Shown: positions 26,650 to 35,076 of the stretch, piece after piece
Layout: every line of letters starts with the position of its first letter
Numbering within the stretch: position 1 is the first letter of the stretch
Source of the DNA: Kumtagia ephedrae
GTDB taxonomy: Bacteria > Pseudomonadota > Alphaproteobacteria > Rhizobiales > Rhizobiaceae
Length of the DNA stretch: 64,000 nucleotides
Reading direction: 5' to 3'
Assembly: GCF_003012745.1 (NCBI RefSeq)
Contig: NZ_PXYK01000011.1
Coordinates: 1 to 64,000 of the forward strand
Notes under the pieces: generated by a model
Seen by the model: the letters and a program-made list of their open reading frames with translations, nothing else
Database searches by the model: none
What the model was told of the DNA's origin: nothing
Position numbers and translations under genes: made by a program

Positions 26650-27888
26650 ATGTCCTATGCCCAAACTCATGCCCAGGCGCCCCATTCCTATCGCTGGGTC
26701 ATCATTGCCATCGGTGCGCTGATGACCTGCGTCGGCATCGGCGCGATGTTCTCCCTTGCCATCTTCCTGCAGCCGATGTCGGTCGACACCGGCTGGTCGC
26801 GCGCCGGCATTTCCAGCGCCATGACCCTCAACTTCCTCGTCATGGGCGCCGCCGGCTTCGGCTGGGGCACCCTCAGCGACAGGATCGGCGCGAGGCCGGT
26901 CGTGCTCATCGGCGCCGTGCTGCTCGGGCTGGCGCTGGTTCTGGCGAGCCGCGCAAGCTCGCTGCTCGCCTTCCAGCTCGTCTACGGCATCCTGGTCGGG
27001 CTTGCCGCCGGCGCGTTCTTCGCACCGATGATCGCCGCCGCGACGGCCTGGTTCGATACCAATCGCGGCCTTGCCGTGTCGCTGGTATCGGCCGGCATGG
27101 GCGTTGCCCCGATGACCGTCTCGCCTTTCGCCGCCTGGCTGCTCGCCACCTATGACTGGCGCATGGCGATGATGGTGATCGGCATCGCCAGCTGGATCCT
27201 GCTCGTCCCGGCAGCGCTGCTGGTGCGGCGGGCGCCGGACGCCGATCATGCCGATACGGGTGCCGAACCGTCAGCCGAAGCGGGCGGCTTCTCGGCCTGG
27301 AAGGCTCTGCGGACACCGCAATTCGCCATCCTCGCCGGCACCTTCTTCCTCTGCTGCGCCGCCCATTCCGGGCCGATCTTCCACATGGTCAGCTATGCGG
27401 TGGCCTGCGGCATCGCGCCGATGGCGGCCGTCAGCATCTACAGCGTCGAGGGATTGGCCGGCCTGGGCGGCCGGCTGCTGCTCGGCGTGCTGGCCGACCG
27501 CCTCGGCGTCAAGCTGGTGCTGATCGCTGGCCTGATGGTCCAGGCCGTCGTCATGGGCGCCTATGTGTTTGCCCGCGAGCTGCCCGAGTTCTACCTGCTC
27601 GCCATCGTCTTCGGCACCGCCTATGGCGGAGTCATGCCGCTCTATGCCGTGCTGGCGCGCGAATATTTCGGCCAGCGCGTGATGGGGACCGTGTTCGGCG
27701 CGGCGACCATGACCTCCAGCATCGGCATGGCGCTGGGGCCGCTCGGCGGCGGCTGGGTGTACGACACGTTCAACGTCTACGACTGGCTGTTCATCGGCTC
27801 CTTCGGCATCGGGCTGGCGGCGGTGGCGATGGCACTGGCGTTCCCGCCGTTCCCGGCCAGGCAGGCGGAGCAGGCACAGCCGGCATGA
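26650..27888 (+). CDS. MFS transporter, oxalate/formate-antiporter-like
   Basis: This 412-residue major facilitator has twelve predicted helices. The loop 2-3 signature reads GWGTLSDRIGARPV and the corresponding C-terminal signature GGRLLLGVLADRLGVK. The first helix VIIAIGALMTCVGIGAMFS is typical of monocarboxylate/oxalate-type carriers. The ATG at 26650 (MSYAQTHAQA) was chosen over an upstream ATG at 26494, whose extra residues overlap a hairpin. The substrate is probably an organic anion, but nothing in the sequence identifies it. The gene stands alone, with a hairpin downstream. Confidence 0.88.
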   Translation: MSYAQTHAQAPHSYRWVIIAIGALMTCVGIGAMFSLAIFLQPMSVDTGWSRAGISSAMTLNFLVMGAAGFGWGTLSDRIGARPVVLIGAVLLGLALVLASRASSLLAFQLVYGILVGLAAGAFFAPMIAAATAWFDTNRGLAVSLVSAGMGVAPMTVSPFAAWLLATYDWRMAMMVIGIASWILLVPAALLVRRAPDADHADTGAEPSAEAGGFSAWKALRTPQFAILAGTFFLCCAAHSGPIFHMVSYAVACGIAPMAAVSIYSVEGLAGLGGRLLLGVLADRLGVKLVLIAGLMVQAVVMGAYVFARELPEFYLLAIVFGTAYGGVMPLYAVLAREYFGQRVMGTVFGAATMTSSIGMALGPLGGGWVYDTFNVYDWLFIGSFGIGLAAVAMALAFPPFPARQAEQAQPA

Positions 27889-27923
27889 ACGGGCCGGCCG
27901 TTCTTTAGGGCAGGTTTTCTTTC

Positions 27924-27958
27924 GCGGAAGGCAATTTTGGAATGAGATTGCCTTCCGC
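27924..27958. terminator. Hairpin between the MFS and ArsR genes
   Basis: GCGGAAGGCAAT (27924-27935) and ATTGCCTTCCGC (27947-27958) form a 12-base perfect stem with an 11-base loop, 36 bases after the MFS stop. No downstream U-run is present, so termination would be rho-assisted or the stem may play another role. Confidence 0.5.
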
Positions 27959-27970
27959 ATCGTTCTGCCT

Positions 27971-28006
27971 CGATCTATATATCGCTAAAGTCCGATATAC
28001 AGATCG
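27971..28006 (+). promoter_or_regulatory. Palindromic operator abutting the ArsR start codon
   Basis: CGATCTATATATCG (27971-27984) and CGATATACAGATCG (27993-28006) are inverted copies with 13 of 14 matches and an 8-base spacer. The right arm touches the ATG. ArsR-family repressors usually bind such AT-rich palindromes over their own promoter, so autoregulation of the arsR-OYE pair is likely. Confidence 0.7.
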
Positions 28007-28297
28007 ATGGAAAACGATAACATCCTGAAGGCCCTTGCGCACCCGGTCCGCCGCGACATGCTGGCGTGGCTGAAGGAGCCGGAGAAGCATTTTTCCAGCC
28101 AGGAGCATCCGCTCGACATGGGCATCTGCGCCGGCCAGTTCGAGCGCTGCGGCCTGTCGCAGTCGACCGTGTCCGCTCATCTGGCGGCGCTGTCCGCCGC
28201 CGGCCTGGTCACCTCGCGCCGCGTCGGCCAGTGGGTGTTCTACAAGCGCAACGAAGAGACCATCGCCGCCTTCCGGGCGACGCTGTCCGACCTCTGA
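28007..28297 (+). CDS. ArsR-family transcriptional regulator
   Basis: This 96-residue winged-helix regulator begins ILKALAHPVRRDMLAWL, the usual first helices, and has a recognition helix in CGLSQSTVSAHLAALSAAGL. Two cysteines, C41 and C48, flank the segment just before the recognition helix and could serve as a thiol-based sensor for electrophiles or oxidants. The partner gene 41 bases downstream encodes an Old Yellow Enzyme, a common target of electrophile-sensing regulators. The ATG directly follows a palindromic operator and no ribosome site is visible, so the message may be leaderless or nearly so. Confidence 0.92.
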   Translation: MENDNILKALAHPVRRDMLAWLKEPEKHFSSQEHPLDMGICAGQFERCGLSQSTVSAHLAALSAAGLVTSRRVGQWVFYKRNEETIAAFRATLSDL

Positions 28298-28338
28298 CCA
28301 TTTCCGTCCGCTTCCCCAGCATGAAAGGCATTCCTCCC

Positions 28339-29454
28339 ATGGCCACTTTGTTTGATCCGGTGAAGGCCGGCGATCTTTCGCTTGCCAACCGCATCGTCAT
28401 GGCGCCGCTGACGCGCAACCGCTCGCCCAATGCCGTGCCGGGCGATCTCTCCGTCACCTATTACCGGCAGCGCGCCAGTGCCGGCCTGATCGTCACCGAG
28501 GCGACGGCCATCACCCATCAGGGTCAGGGTTACGCGGACGTTCCCGGGCTCTACGGCCCCGATCAGCTCGCCGGCTGGCGGCGCGTCACCGATGCCGTGC
28601 ACGAGGCCGGCGGCAAGATCGTGGTGCAGCTCTGGCATGTCGGCCGCATCTCGCACGATTCGCTGCAGCCCGGCGGCGGCAAGCCGGTGGCGCCCTCCGC
28701 CGTCCGGGCGAAATCCAAGACCTTCCTGATCAGGCCGGACGGCAGCGGCGAATTCGCCGAGACGTCCGAGCCGCGCGCGCTGGAGGCGAACGAGATTCCG
28801 GGCATCGTCGACGACTACCGCCGTGCCGCGAAAGCGGCGGTCGAGCAGGCGGGTTTCGACGGCATCGAGATTCACGCCGCCAACGGCTACCTGATCGACC
28901 AGTTCCTGCGCTCGGGAAGCAATCACCGCACCGACGCCTATGGCGGATCGATCGAGAACCGGGCGCGTCTGCTGTTCGAGGTGGTGGAGGCGATCACCGG
29001 CGAGATCGGCGCCGGCCGGACCGGTATCCGGCTGTCGCCGGTGACGCCGGCCAATGACGCTTCCGACCCCGAGCCGCAGCCGCTCTTCGACCATGTCGCC
29101 GCCGGCCTGGGCAGCCGCGGGCTTGCCTATGTGCATGTCGTCGAAGGCGCGACCGGCGGCGCCCGCGACTTCCAGCAGGGCGACAGGCCGTTCGATTATG
29201 CGGCGTTCAAGACTGCGTACCGCCAGGCCGGCGGGCAGGGCGCCTGGCTGGTCAACAACGGCTACGACAAGGAACTGGCCGAAAAGGCGGTTGCAGAAGG
29301 CCGCGCCGACCTCGTCGCCTTCGGCAAGCCGTTCATCGCCAACCCCGATCTCGTCGGCCGGCTGAGGAGCGGCGTCGCCCTCAACGAGCCCGACAAGGCC
29401 ACCTTCTATGGCGGCGGCGCGAAGGGTTATATCGACTACCCGACCGCTGCTTGA
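28339..29454 (+). CDS. Old Yellow Enzyme-family FMN oxidoreductase (NemA-like)
   Basis: This 371-residue FMN-dependent ene-reductase reduces activated alkenes, nitrate esters or maleimides with NAD(P)H. Family features are FDPVKAGDLSLANRIVMAPLTRNR at the N-terminus (split here: the loop ends in MAPLTRNR), the substrate-binding pair in IEIHAANGYLIDQFL, TDAYGGSIENR and the FMN phosphate-binding loop near FGKPFIANPDL. The ATG at 28339 was chosen over 28321, with AAAGGC upstream. It is paired with the ArsR gene and is likely induced by electrophiles. Confidence 0.92.
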   Translation: MATLFDPVKAGDLSLANRIVMAPLTRNRSPNAVPGDLSVTYYRQRASAGLIVTEATAITHQGQGYADVPGLYGPDQLAGWRRVTDAVHEAGGKIVVQLWHVGRISHDSLQPGGGKPVAPSAVRAKSKTFLIRPDGSGEFAETSEPRALEANEIPGIVDDYRRAAKAAVEQAGFDGIEIHAANGYLIDQFLRSGSNHRTDAYGGSIENRARLLFEVVEAITGEIGAGRTGIRLSPVTPANDASDPEPQPLFDHVAAGLGSRGLAYVHVVEGATGGARDFQQGDRPFDYAAFKTAYRQAGGQGAWLVNNGYDKELAEKAVAEGRADLVAFGKPFIANPDLVGRLRSGVALNEPDKATFYGGGAKGYIDYPTAA

Positions 29455-29512
29455 CGGCGTGAGGCCGCCGCCTTGGTCTTCCTCACAAAGAGCAGGGCTA
29501 TTGCGAATGGAA

Positions 29513-29654
29513 TACCCCACCCCTAACCCCTCCCCTCAAGGGGGAGGGGGATCTTGCTGCGGCACCGCCAGGCTCCAATGGTCCACGATTTCGCTCGGCA
29601 GGGCGGCCGCAAAGTCCCCCTCCCCTTGAGGGGAGGGGTTAGGGTTTGGGGGTA
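29513..29654. repeat. GC-rich palindromic intergenic repeat, copy 3
   Basis: It has the same plan as the copies at 1376 and 4803: TACCCCACCCCTAACCCC arms, a CTCAAGGGGGAGGGGG hairpin and a core containing GGGCGGCCGCAAAGTCCCCC. It lies between the convergent Old Yellow Enzyme and LysR genes, where it may help terminate both. Confidence 0.8.
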
Positions 29655-29664
29655 CCGGAGCGCA

Positions 29665-30537
29665 TCAGTCGTCGCTCGACAGCTCCCGCGCGATCTCCCA
29701 GAAGGCGCGCACCAGCTTGCCGCGCGAGCGCTCGCGCAGGCAGATCAGCGCCTCGTCCATCAGCATCGGCGGCGAATCGATGGCGATCTGCACCAGCCGC
29801 CCGTCCTGCCCGAATTCTGCCTCCGACACGAAGCCGATGCCGCTGCCCGAGGCAACGATCTCCCGAACGGCCTCGCGGCCTTCGGCCTCGATCGCCGGGC
29901 GCAGCGCCACGCCTTGCGACTGCGCCATCGCTTCCAGCTTCTGCCGCGTCTTCGAACCGCGCTCGCGCAGGATCAGCGGGTGTTTTTCCAGTTCGGCGAA
30001 GCTCATCGAGCCGCTGCCCGCGAGCCGATGAGTCTTGGCGACGAAAGCGACGATCGGCGTCGAGTTGAGCTTCAGCATGTCGAACTCGCGCCCTTCCGGG
30101 ATCTCGCCGAGCACGCCGATGTCGGCTTCGTAGGCGAACAGGCCGGCGATCACCGTCTCGGTGTTGCCGGTGCGCACCGAAATCTGGATGCCGGGGAATT
30201 TTTCACGGAACCGGCCGAGGATATGCAGCAGATGGTGCGCCGCGTCGGCGACGATGCGCAGCGTGCCCGAGCGCAGGGCGCGCGATTCCGACAGCAGGTC
30301 GAGCGCCTGCTGCTCGGTGTCGAACATGCGGTGGGTGATCTCGAGCAACTGCTCGCCGGAGCGCGTCAGCGTCACCTGCTTCTTGTAGCGGTTGAAGAGC
30401 AGCACGTCGTACTCCTCCTCCAGCTTGCGCACCTGGTCGGAGATAGCCGGCTGCGTCAGGAACAGCGCTTCGGCGGCACGCGAAAAACCGCCGGATATGG
30501 CGACATAGTGGAAAGCCCGGAGCTGGACGTAACGCAT
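29665..30537 (-). CDS. LysR-family regulator of phosphonate catabolism
   Basis: This 290-residue LysR regulator has a winged helix-turn-helix in residues 1-60 (AISGGFSRAAEALFLTQPAI) and a periplasmic-binding-type effector domain from about residue 90. I chose the ATG at 30537, giving MRYVQLRAFHYVA with GGAAGG upstream; two upstream ATGs only add short unconserved residues. It diverges from the Na/Pi transporter gene and the phnWAY genes 105 bases away, the standard arrangement for LysR activators. The effector is probably 2-aminoethylphosphonate or phosphonoacetaldehyde. Confidence 0.9.
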   Translation of the reverse strand: MRYVQLRAFHYVAISGGFSRAAEALFLTQPAISDQVRKLEEEYDVLLFNRYKKQVTLTRSGEQLLEITHRMFDTEQQALDLLSESRALRSGTLRIVADAAHHLLHILGRFREKFPGIQISVRTGNTETVIAGLFAYEADIGVLGEIPEGREFDMLKLNSTPIVAFVAKTHRLAGSGSMSFAELEKHPLILRERGSKTRQKLEAMAQSQGVALRPAIEAEGREAVREIVASGSGIGFVSEAEFGQDGRLVQIAIDSPPMLMDEALICLRERSRGKLVRAFWEIARELSSDD

Positions 30538-30642
30538 GCGGGTGCCTTCCATTGGCGGAACTGATGGAAGCATAGAAACTAACGAATTGACTTATGTAAA
30601 GGCAAAAGTGACCCTGACGGTTCTCGACACGGGAAGCCGCCC

Positions 30643-32343
30643 ATGCATTTCTCGCTCCTTCTGCTCCACCTCGCCGGAGCGACGATGCTCCTGCTTTATG
30701 CCGTGCACATGGTGCGAACGGGCATGGAGCGCGCCCATGGCGCGCTGCTGCGCCGGCTGCTTGGCGAGGCGAAACGCGGCCAGCTGAAAGCCGCGGCTGG
30801 CGGCGTGGCGATGGCCGTGATGCTGCAGAGCTCGACGGCGGTGGCTATGCTCGCCTGCGGCTTCGCCGCCGGCGGCGTGCTCGCGCTGCCCGTCGGCCTG
30901 GCGCTGCTGCTCGGCGCCGACCTCGGCTCGGCGCTGGTGGTGCGGGTGCTTTCCTTCGACCTCGGCTGGCTGGTGCCGGTCTGCCTGCTGGCCGGCGGGG
31001 TCATGCACCTCAAGCTGTCGGGGCAGGCGCTGCGGGAGACCGGGCGCATGGTGCTCGGCATCGGCTTCGTGCTGCTCTCGCTGAAACTCATCGGCGAGGC
31101 GACGGAGCCGCTGCGCGGCAGCGCCATGCTGCCGGGCCTCTCCGCCTATCTCGCCGACGACTATGTCACCGCCTTCCTCGCCGGCGCGGTGTTCGCCTGG
31201 CTGCTGCATTCCAGCGTCGCGGCGATCCTGATGGTGGTGGCCTTCGCCGGGCAAGGGCTACTGCCGCTGGAGGCCGGCCTGCCGCTGGTGCTGGGCGCCA
31301 ATCTCGGCGGCGGGCTGATCGCCTTCTGGCTGTCGCGCGGCATGTCGCCGGCAGCGCAGCGCATCCCGGTCGGCAACCTGCTGTTCCGCGCCGGCGGCGC
31401 CGTGATCGCGCTTGCGATCGTCGAAGCCACCGGCCTGCCGGTGGAGCGGCTGGGCAGCGATGCCGGCACGGCTCTGGTGAATTTCCATGTCGCCTTCAAC
31501 GCCTGCCTGCTGCTGTGCTGCCTGCCGCTCACCGGCGCGATGGCGCGGCTGACGAAAGCGCTCCTGCCCGAGCCCGCCCACAAACCGGAGGCGGGCGGCC
31601 TGCTCGCCCACCGCGCCAGCGCGCTCGACCGCGCCGTCATCGGCAATCCCAGGCTGGCGCTGGCCAGCGCCACGCGCGAGTTGCTGCGCATGGGCGAACT
31701 GGTCGAGATCATGGTGCGGCCGGTGATGGAGCTGTTCGCCGCCGGCACGCGCGAAGAGATCGCCCGCACGCGCCGGATCGACGACGAGGTGAACCGCGTC
31801 CACAGCGACATAAAACTCTACCTCGCCGCGGTGAGACGCGGCGACATGAGCGACGCGGAAGCGCGCCGCAGCACCGAGCTCACCGACTTCGCCATCAACC
31901 TGGAGCATGCCGGCGACATCGTAGCCAAGACCCTGCTGGTGCTGGCGGACGAGCGCCTGCAGCGCAACCTGCGCTTCTCCAAGGAAGGCTGGAAGGAACT
32001 TGGCGAGCTGCACGGGCGGCTGGTCGAGAACATGCATCTCGCGCTCAACGTGCTGGTGTCGAACGACCTGTCGTCGGCCCGCCAGCTCGTCGTCGAAAAG
32101 GAGCGGATGCGCTCGCTGGAGCGACGCAGCCACGACAGCCATCTGCTGCGGCTGCGCTCCGGCACGCCGGAGAGCGTCGAGACCAGCGACATGCATCTGG
32201 AGGTGGCGCGGGCGTTCAAGGAGATCAATTCGCTGCTGGCGACCGTCGCCTATCCGCTGCTGACGGAAAGCGGCGACCTGTTGCAGAGCCGTCTGACTCG
32301 ATCCGTCGATCATCATTCCAGCTTATTGATGGATACAAAATAA
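30643..32343 (+). CDS. Na/Pi cotransporter-family protein with PhoU-like domain
   Basis: This 566-residue membrane protein of the NptA/YjbB family has about eight hydrophobic segments. The duplicated QSS-type motif is visible as MLQSSTAVAMLACGF and LLHSSVAAILMVVAF; the second copy has lost the glutamine. A soluble PhoU-like helical domain covers residues 340-560. Members such as YjbB export phosphate. Its place at the head of a phosphonate operon suggests it removes the phosphate that PhnA releases. The ATG at 30643 follows GGGAAG. Confidence 0.88.
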   Translation: MHFSLLLLHLAGATMLLLYAVHMVRTGMERAHGALLRRLLGEAKRGQLKAAAGGVAMAVMLQSSTAVAMLACGFAAGGVLALPVGLALLLGADLGSALVVRVLSFDLGWLVPVCLLAGGVMHLKLSGQALRETGRMVLGIGFVLLSLKLIGEATEPLRGSAMLPGLSAYLADDYVTAFLAGAVFAWLLHSSVAAILMVVAFAGQGLLPLEAGLPLVLGANLGGGLIAFWLSRGMSPAAQRIPVGNLLFRAGGAVIALAIVEATGLPVERLGSDAGTALVNFHVAFNACLLLCCLPLTGAMARLTKALLPEPAHKPEAGGLLAHRASALDRAVIGNPRLALASATRELLRMGELVEIMVRPVMELFAAGTREEIARTRRIDDEVNRVHSDIKLYLAAVRRGDMSDAEARRSTELTDFAINLEHAGDIVAKTLLVLADERLQRNLRFSKEGWKELGELHGRLVENMHLALNVLVSNDLSSARQLVVEKERMRSLERRSHDSHLLRLRSGTPESVETSDMHLEVARAFKEINSLLATVAYPLLTESGDLLQSRLTRSVDHHSSLLMDTK

Positions 32344-32415
32344 CGATTTTCCAAATGGATCGGAATGGCTCAAGGTCGCCCTGTTACCCCAGCCAATCGC
32401 CTTCGGAGGAAAGCC

Positions 32416-33615
32416 ATGCGGACCGGTTCTGCCACTGCCAGCGAGGACTTCGAGCCGCCGGCCCTGGGCGAGCCCTATCTGCTGACGCCTGGCCCGCTCA
32501 CCACGGCCTATGCCGTCAAGCAGACGATGCTGCGCGACTGGGGCTCGTGGGACGGCGATTTCCGCGCCATGACCGCCGATTTGCGGCGGCGCCTGCTGGC
32601 ATTGACAGGAGACACGAAGAGCGAGTTCGACTGCGTGCCGATGCAGGGTTCCGGCTCCTTCTGCGTCGAGGCGATGCTCGGCTCCTTCGTGCCGAGGGAC
32701 GGCAAGGTGCTGGTGCTGGCCAACGGCGCCTACGGCCTGCGCGCCGCACAGACCATGCAGTATCTCGGCCGCGCCCACACGCTGCTCGACAAGGGCGACT
32801 ACCTGCCGCCGCGCGGCGACGAGGTGGCGGCGATCCTCGATGCCGATCCGGCCATCACCCATGTCATCGCCATCCACTGCGAGACCAGCTCGGGCATCCT
32901 CAACCCGGTCGCCGAGATCTCGAAAGCCGTCTATTCGAGGGGCCGCAAGCTGCTTATCGACTCGATGAGCGCCTTCGGCGCCATCCCGCTCGACATCAAC
33001 GACATCCGCTACGAGGCGATGGTCTCGTCCGCCAATAAATGCATCGAGGGCGTGCCCGGCTTCGGCTTCGTCATCGCCAGGAAGAGCGAGCTGGAGGCCG
33101 CCAAGGGCCGCAGCCATTCGCTGTCGCTGGATGTGCACGCGCAATGGGCGGCCATGGAGAAGACCGGCCAGTGGCGCTTCACCCCGCCCACCCATGTCGT
33201 CGCCGCGTTCCTCGAGGCGCTGCGCATCCACGAGGCCGAGGGCGGCGTCGCCGGACGCGGCGCGCGCTATGAGCGCAACCGCGACGTCATGGTCGCCGGC
33301 ATGCGCGCGCTCGGCTTCGAGACGCTGCTCTCCGACCGCTGGCTGTCGCCGATCATTGTCACATTCTTCTGTCCGGCGCATGCGAACTTCGCCTTCGACC
33401 GCTTCTACGAGCTGATGAAGGAGAAGGGCTTCATCATCTATCCGGGCAAGCTCACGGTGGTGGAATCCTTCCGCATCGGCTGCATCGGCCGCATGGACGA
33501 GCACGTCATGCGCCGCGTGGTCGACGCGGCGGGCCGCTCGTTGGCCGAGATGAACGTTCCCGACGCGGCGCCGCCGCGCACCGCGCTCGACGAGCGCGCA
33601 AAACTCGCCGCCTGA
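32416..33615 (+). CDS. phnW: 2-aminoethylphosphonate:pyruvate aminotransferase
   Basis: PhnW is a 399-residue PLP enzyme. It transfers the amino group of 2-aminoethylphosphonate to pyruvate, giving phosphonoacetaldehyde and alanine. The cofactor lysine is K208 (SSANKCIEGVPGFGF). The start region reads LLTPGPLTTAYAVKQTML and the cofactor phosphate loop MQGSGSFCVEAML. The ATG at 32416 is preceded by an excellent GGAGGAAA; an upstream frame start at 32365 was rejected. It is the first enzyme of the PhnW-PhnY-PhnA route and lies 72 bases after the Na/Pi transporter gene. Confidence 0.96.
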   Translation: MRTGSATASEDFEPPALGEPYLLTPGPLTTAYAVKQTMLRDWGSWDGDFRAMTADLRRRLLALTGDTKSEFDCVPMQGSGSFCVEAMLGSFVPRDGKVLVLANGAYGLRAAQTMQYLGRAHTLLDKGDYLPPRGDEVAAILDADPAITHVIAIHCETSSGILNPVAEISKAVYSRGRKLLIDSMSAFGAIPLDINDIRYEAMVSSANKCIEGVPGFGFVIARKSELEAAKGRSHSLSLDVHAQWAAMEKTGQWRFTPPTHVVAAFLEALRIHEAEGGVAGRGARYERNRDVMVAGMRALGFETLLSDRWLSPIIVTFFCPAHANFAFDRFYELMKEKGFIIYPGKLTVVESFRIGCIGRMDEHVMRRVVDAAGRSLAEMNVPDAAPPRTALDERAKLAA

Positions 33616-33644
33616 TCATCGCCTCCGGCAGAAAGACCTTGTCC

Positions 33645-34904
33645 ATGAACCAGATGTCCCCCGTCACCATCGAGGCCAACGGCCGCAGTTATGCCTGGCC
33701 GCGCGTGCCGGCGATCGCCATCTGCCTGGACGGCTGCGAGCCGGCCTATCTCGACGAGGCGATAGCGGCGGGACTGATGCCGGCGCTGGAAAGGATCAAG
33801 TCGAAGGGCACGGTGCGCACGGCGCATTCGGTCATCCCGTCCTTCACCAACCCCAACAATCTGTCGATCGCCACCGGCCGCCCGCCTGCCGTGCACGGCA
33901 TCTGCGGCAACTACCTCTACAACCCGGAGACGGGCGAGGAGGTGATGATGAACGACCCGAAGTTTTTGCGCGCGCCGACCGTGTTCAAGGCCTTCTACGA
34001 CGCCGGGGCCAAGGTCGCGGTAGTGACGGCCAAGGACAAGCTGAGGGCCCTGCTCGGCCATGGGTTGAAGTTCGACGACAACCGCGCCGTCTGCTTCTCC
34101 TCGGAGAAGTCGGCCACGACGACGAAAGCCGAGCACGGCATCGACAACGCGTCGAAGTGGCTCGGCCGTCCGGTGCCCGAAGTCTATTCGGCCGAGTTGT
34201 CGGAATTCGTCTTCGCCGCGGGCGTGAAGCTGCTGAAGGAGTTCCGGCCGGACGTGATGTATCTCACCACCACCGACTACGTGCAGCACAAATACGCGCC
34301 GGGCGTTGCGCAGGCGAACGCCTTCTATGCCATGTTCGACAAATATCTCGCCGAACTCGATGCGCTCGGTGCGGCGATCGTCGTGACCGCCGACCACGGC
34401 ATGAAGCCGAAACATCTGGCCGACGGCTCGCCGGCCGTGATCTATGTCCAGGATCTGCTCGACGGATGGCTGGGCAAGGACACCGCCCGCGTCATCCTGC
34501 CGATCACCGACCCCTATGTCGTGCATCACGGCGCGCTCGGCTCCTTCGCCACCGCCTACCTGCCGAAGGATGCCGACCGCGCCGACATCATGGAGCGGCT
34601 GGAGGCGATCGACGGCATCACCGTGGTGCTTCCCCGCGAGGAGGCCTGCCGCCGCTACGAGCTTCCCGAGGACCGCATGGGCGACATCGTCATCGTGTTG
34701 GGTGAAAACGTCACGGTGGGCACGTCGGCGCATCGCCACGACCTCGCCGCGCTCGACGAGCCGCTGCGCTCGCATGGCGGGCTGACCGAGCAGGCGGTGC
34801 CCTTCATCGTCAACCGCCGGCTGCCCGACCTGCCGGACGCGCCGGCGCTGCGCAATTTCGACGCCTTCCACTATGCCGCGATGGCCGCGGCGCTGGCGGG
34901 ATAG
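33645..34904 (+). CDS. phnA: Phosphonoacetate hydrolase
   Basis: PhnA is a 419-residue member of the alkaline phosphatase superfamily. It cleaves the C-P bond of phosphonoacetate to acetate and phosphate. From the ATG at 33645 the metal and nucleophile residues fall at D29, T68, D211, H215, D250, H251 and H377, the numbering I recall for the S. meliloti enzyme, which makes the call and the start secure. A TTG two codons earlier is not needed. It follows phnW by 29 bases. Its phosphate product probably feeds the transporter encoded upstream. Confidence 0.97.
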   Translation: MNQMSPVTIEANGRSYAWPRVPAIAICLDGCEPAYLDEAIAAGLMPALERIKSKGTVRTAHSVIPSFTNPNNLSIATGRPPAVHGICGNYLYNPETGEEVMMNDPKFLRAPTVFKAFYDAGAKVAVVTAKDKLRALLGHGLKFDDNRAVCFSSEKSATTTKAEHGIDNASKWLGRPVPEVYSAELSEFVFAAGVKLLKEFRPDVMYLTTTDYVQHKYAPGVAQANAFYAMFDKYLAELDALGAAIVVTADHGMKPKHLADGSPAVIYVQDLLDGWLGKDTARVILPITDPYVVHHGALGSFATAYLPKDADRADIMERLEAIDGITVVLPREEACRRYELPEDRMGDIVIVLGENVTVGTSAHRHDLAALDEPLRSHGGLTEQAVPFIVNRRLPDLPDAPALRNFDAFHYAAMAAALAG

Positions 34905-34910
34905 CGCCTT

Positions 34911-35053
34911 ACCCTCTCCCTTGTGGGGAGGGTCGATCCGCGACAGCGGATCGGGGTGGGGGTCTGGACCTTCGGAGCTGCATACCCCCACCCCGGCTCA
35001 CAATCTCCGCCATGCTCCGATTGCTCGCCGACCCTCCCCACAAGGGGGAGGGT
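34911..35053. repeat. GC-rich palindrome between phnA and phnY
   Basis: ACCCTCTCCCTTGTGGGGAG (34911-34930) pairs with its near-exact complement at 35034-35053, one mismatch. The core holds GATCCGCGACAGCGGATCGG and a second GGGGTGGGGG stretch. It splits phnA from phnY inside the operon and resembles the GC-rich repeats at 1376, 4803, 29513 and 37700 with inverted arm order. Confidence 0.65.
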
Positions 35054-35076
35054 AAAGCCGGCGCCAGGAACCGATC

